Assembly: GCA_041287425.1 (NCBI GenBank)
Contig: JBEULG010000004.1
Location: forward strand, 62,001 to 126,000
Direction: 5' to 3'
DNA: 64,000 nt
Origin: JAFGSI01 sp041287425
Lineage (GTDB): Bacteria > Chloroflexota > Anaerolineae > Anaerolineales > Villigracilaceae
Positions 63,526-64,000 of the stretch are shown in pieces; the stretch's first letter is position 1; the number at the start of each line of letters is the position of its first letter. Made by a program: the position numbers and the translations under genes. The notes under the pieces were generated by a model that saw only the letters and a program-made list of their open reading frames with translations, did no database searches and was not told where the DNA came from.

Positions 63526-64000
63526 CTACGCTTCCTTCCTGAACGGCATGCCCAGCAGTTGCAGCAACAACCGGGCGTGATCATCCGAACGGGCCGTCGT
63601 CACCACCGTGACTTCCATGCCCCTGAGTTTGTCGATTTTGTCGTAGTCGATCTCCGGAAAGATCAACTGGTCGCGCAGGCCGAGGGTATAGTTGCCCCGT
63701 CCATCGAAAGCGTCCGGCGAGACGCCGCGGAAGTCGCGCACGCGCGGCAGGGCGATGTTCATCAGCCGGTCGAGGAAGTACCACATCCGCTCGCCGCGCA
63801 ACGTCACCTTTGTTCCGATGACGCGGCCCTCGCGCAGTTTGAAGTTGGCGATGCTCTTGCGGGCCTTGGTCATCACCGGCTTCTGACCGGTGATCTGCGC
63901 CAGGTCGCTCATCGCCGCCTCCAGCGCTTTGGGATTGTCCATCGCCTCGCCCAGACCGATGTTGACGACCACCTTCTCGATGCGCGGCACTTCCATGATG
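63526..64000 (-). CDS. rplE: 50S ribosomal protein L5 (N-terminus cut by the window edge)
   Basis: uL5, a 5S rRNA-binding protein. About 158 residues are visible, ending DDHARLLLQLLGMPFRKEA. IEKVVVNIGLGEAMDNPKALEAA, KPVMTKARKSIANFKLREG and the IDYDKIDKLRGMEVTVVTTA segment are diagnostic. The internal ATG at 63996 (MEVPRIEK) is not the true start: family members have about 20 more residues before it, and the frame stays open to the window edge. Confidence 0.97.
   Translation of the reverse strand, partial: IMEVPRIEKVVVNIGLGEAMDNPKALEAAMSDLAQITGQKPVMTKARKSIANFKLREGRVIGTKVTLRGERMWYFLDRLMNIALPRVRDFRGVSPDAFDGRGNYTLGLRDQLIFPEIDYDKIDKLRGMEVTVVTTARSDDHARLLLQLLGMPFRKEA

Noticed and set aside
63526..63996. 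Treating the ATG at 63996 as the true start of rplE
   Set aside because: L5 proteins have about 20 more N-terminal residues, and the frame is open to the window edge.

Overview
The window reads as a 64 kb piece of the core chromosome of a GC-rich bacterium, most likely a member of the Chloroflexota close to Anaerolineae. That placement is an inference. It rests on lipoproteins with Thr-Pro-rich linkers, a B12-dependent class II ribonucleotide reductase, type-Z zinc S14, a very long SecA, and a cyclic 2,3-diphosphoglycerate synthetase-like GTPase. I see no phage, plasmid, insertion sequence, CRISPR array, tRNA or rRNA gene. Gene density is about 95 percent, and both ends are cut inside genes: rpoC on the left and rplE on the right, both on the minus strand.

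Layout. Positions 1-10400 are minus-strand housekeeping genes: rpoC, a YgiQ-type radical SAM protein, corA, the diphosphoglycerate synthetase-like GTPase, argS, rpsT, and a fused NDP-forming acyl-CoA synthetase. Positions 10494-17186 are a plus-strand run: a small membrane protein overlapping selA, an M24 peptidase, tsaD, a large secreted zinc peptidase, and a cupin. Next comes a UDP-sugar dehydrogenase/methyltransferase pair (minus), and then deoxynucleoside kinase, a membrane protein and threonine synthase (plus), closed by a clear terminator. Positions 22073-23783 hold a DUF177-rpoD operon behind a textbook promoter. Positions 24676-32154 hold an MFS transporter, a membrane protein, the ABC-F factor EttA, a double-length phosphofructokinase and urocanate hydratase (minus). 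Positions 32251-47997 are mostly plus strand: a lipoprotein with a possibly structured leader, nitroreductase, secA, adenosine deaminase, aconitase, an SGNH/MBOAT O-acylation pair, an acyltransferase, a thioredoxin-like protein and a membrane-anchored cyclophilin. Positions 48083-52928 are the dNTP-quality block nrdJ-nrdR-mazG (minus).

Positions 53156-64000 are the spc/alpha ribosomal cluster, transcribed leftwards: rplE, rpsN, rpsH, rplF, rplR, rpsE, rpmD, rplO, secY, adk, map, rpmJ, rpsM, rpsK, rpsD, rpoA, rplQ, truA, rplM, rpsI. A second promoter lies in front of rpmJ, and infA is absent from its usual place.

Items most worth a second look are these. (1) Three palindromes spaced exactly 31 bp apart at the nrdR promoter. 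(2) A eukaryote-like tandem phosphofructokinase with a degenerate second half, directly upstream of ettA. (3) A 1308-residue SecA with an extra helical block and no zinc tail. (4) A roughly 180 nt leader at 32286-32465 closed by a perfect 10-bp long-range stem. (5) Several short spacers, each built from its own locally iterated 6-9 base word. (6) Genes whose TATAAT box sits only 6-8 bases before the start codon, suggesting leaderless mRNAs.
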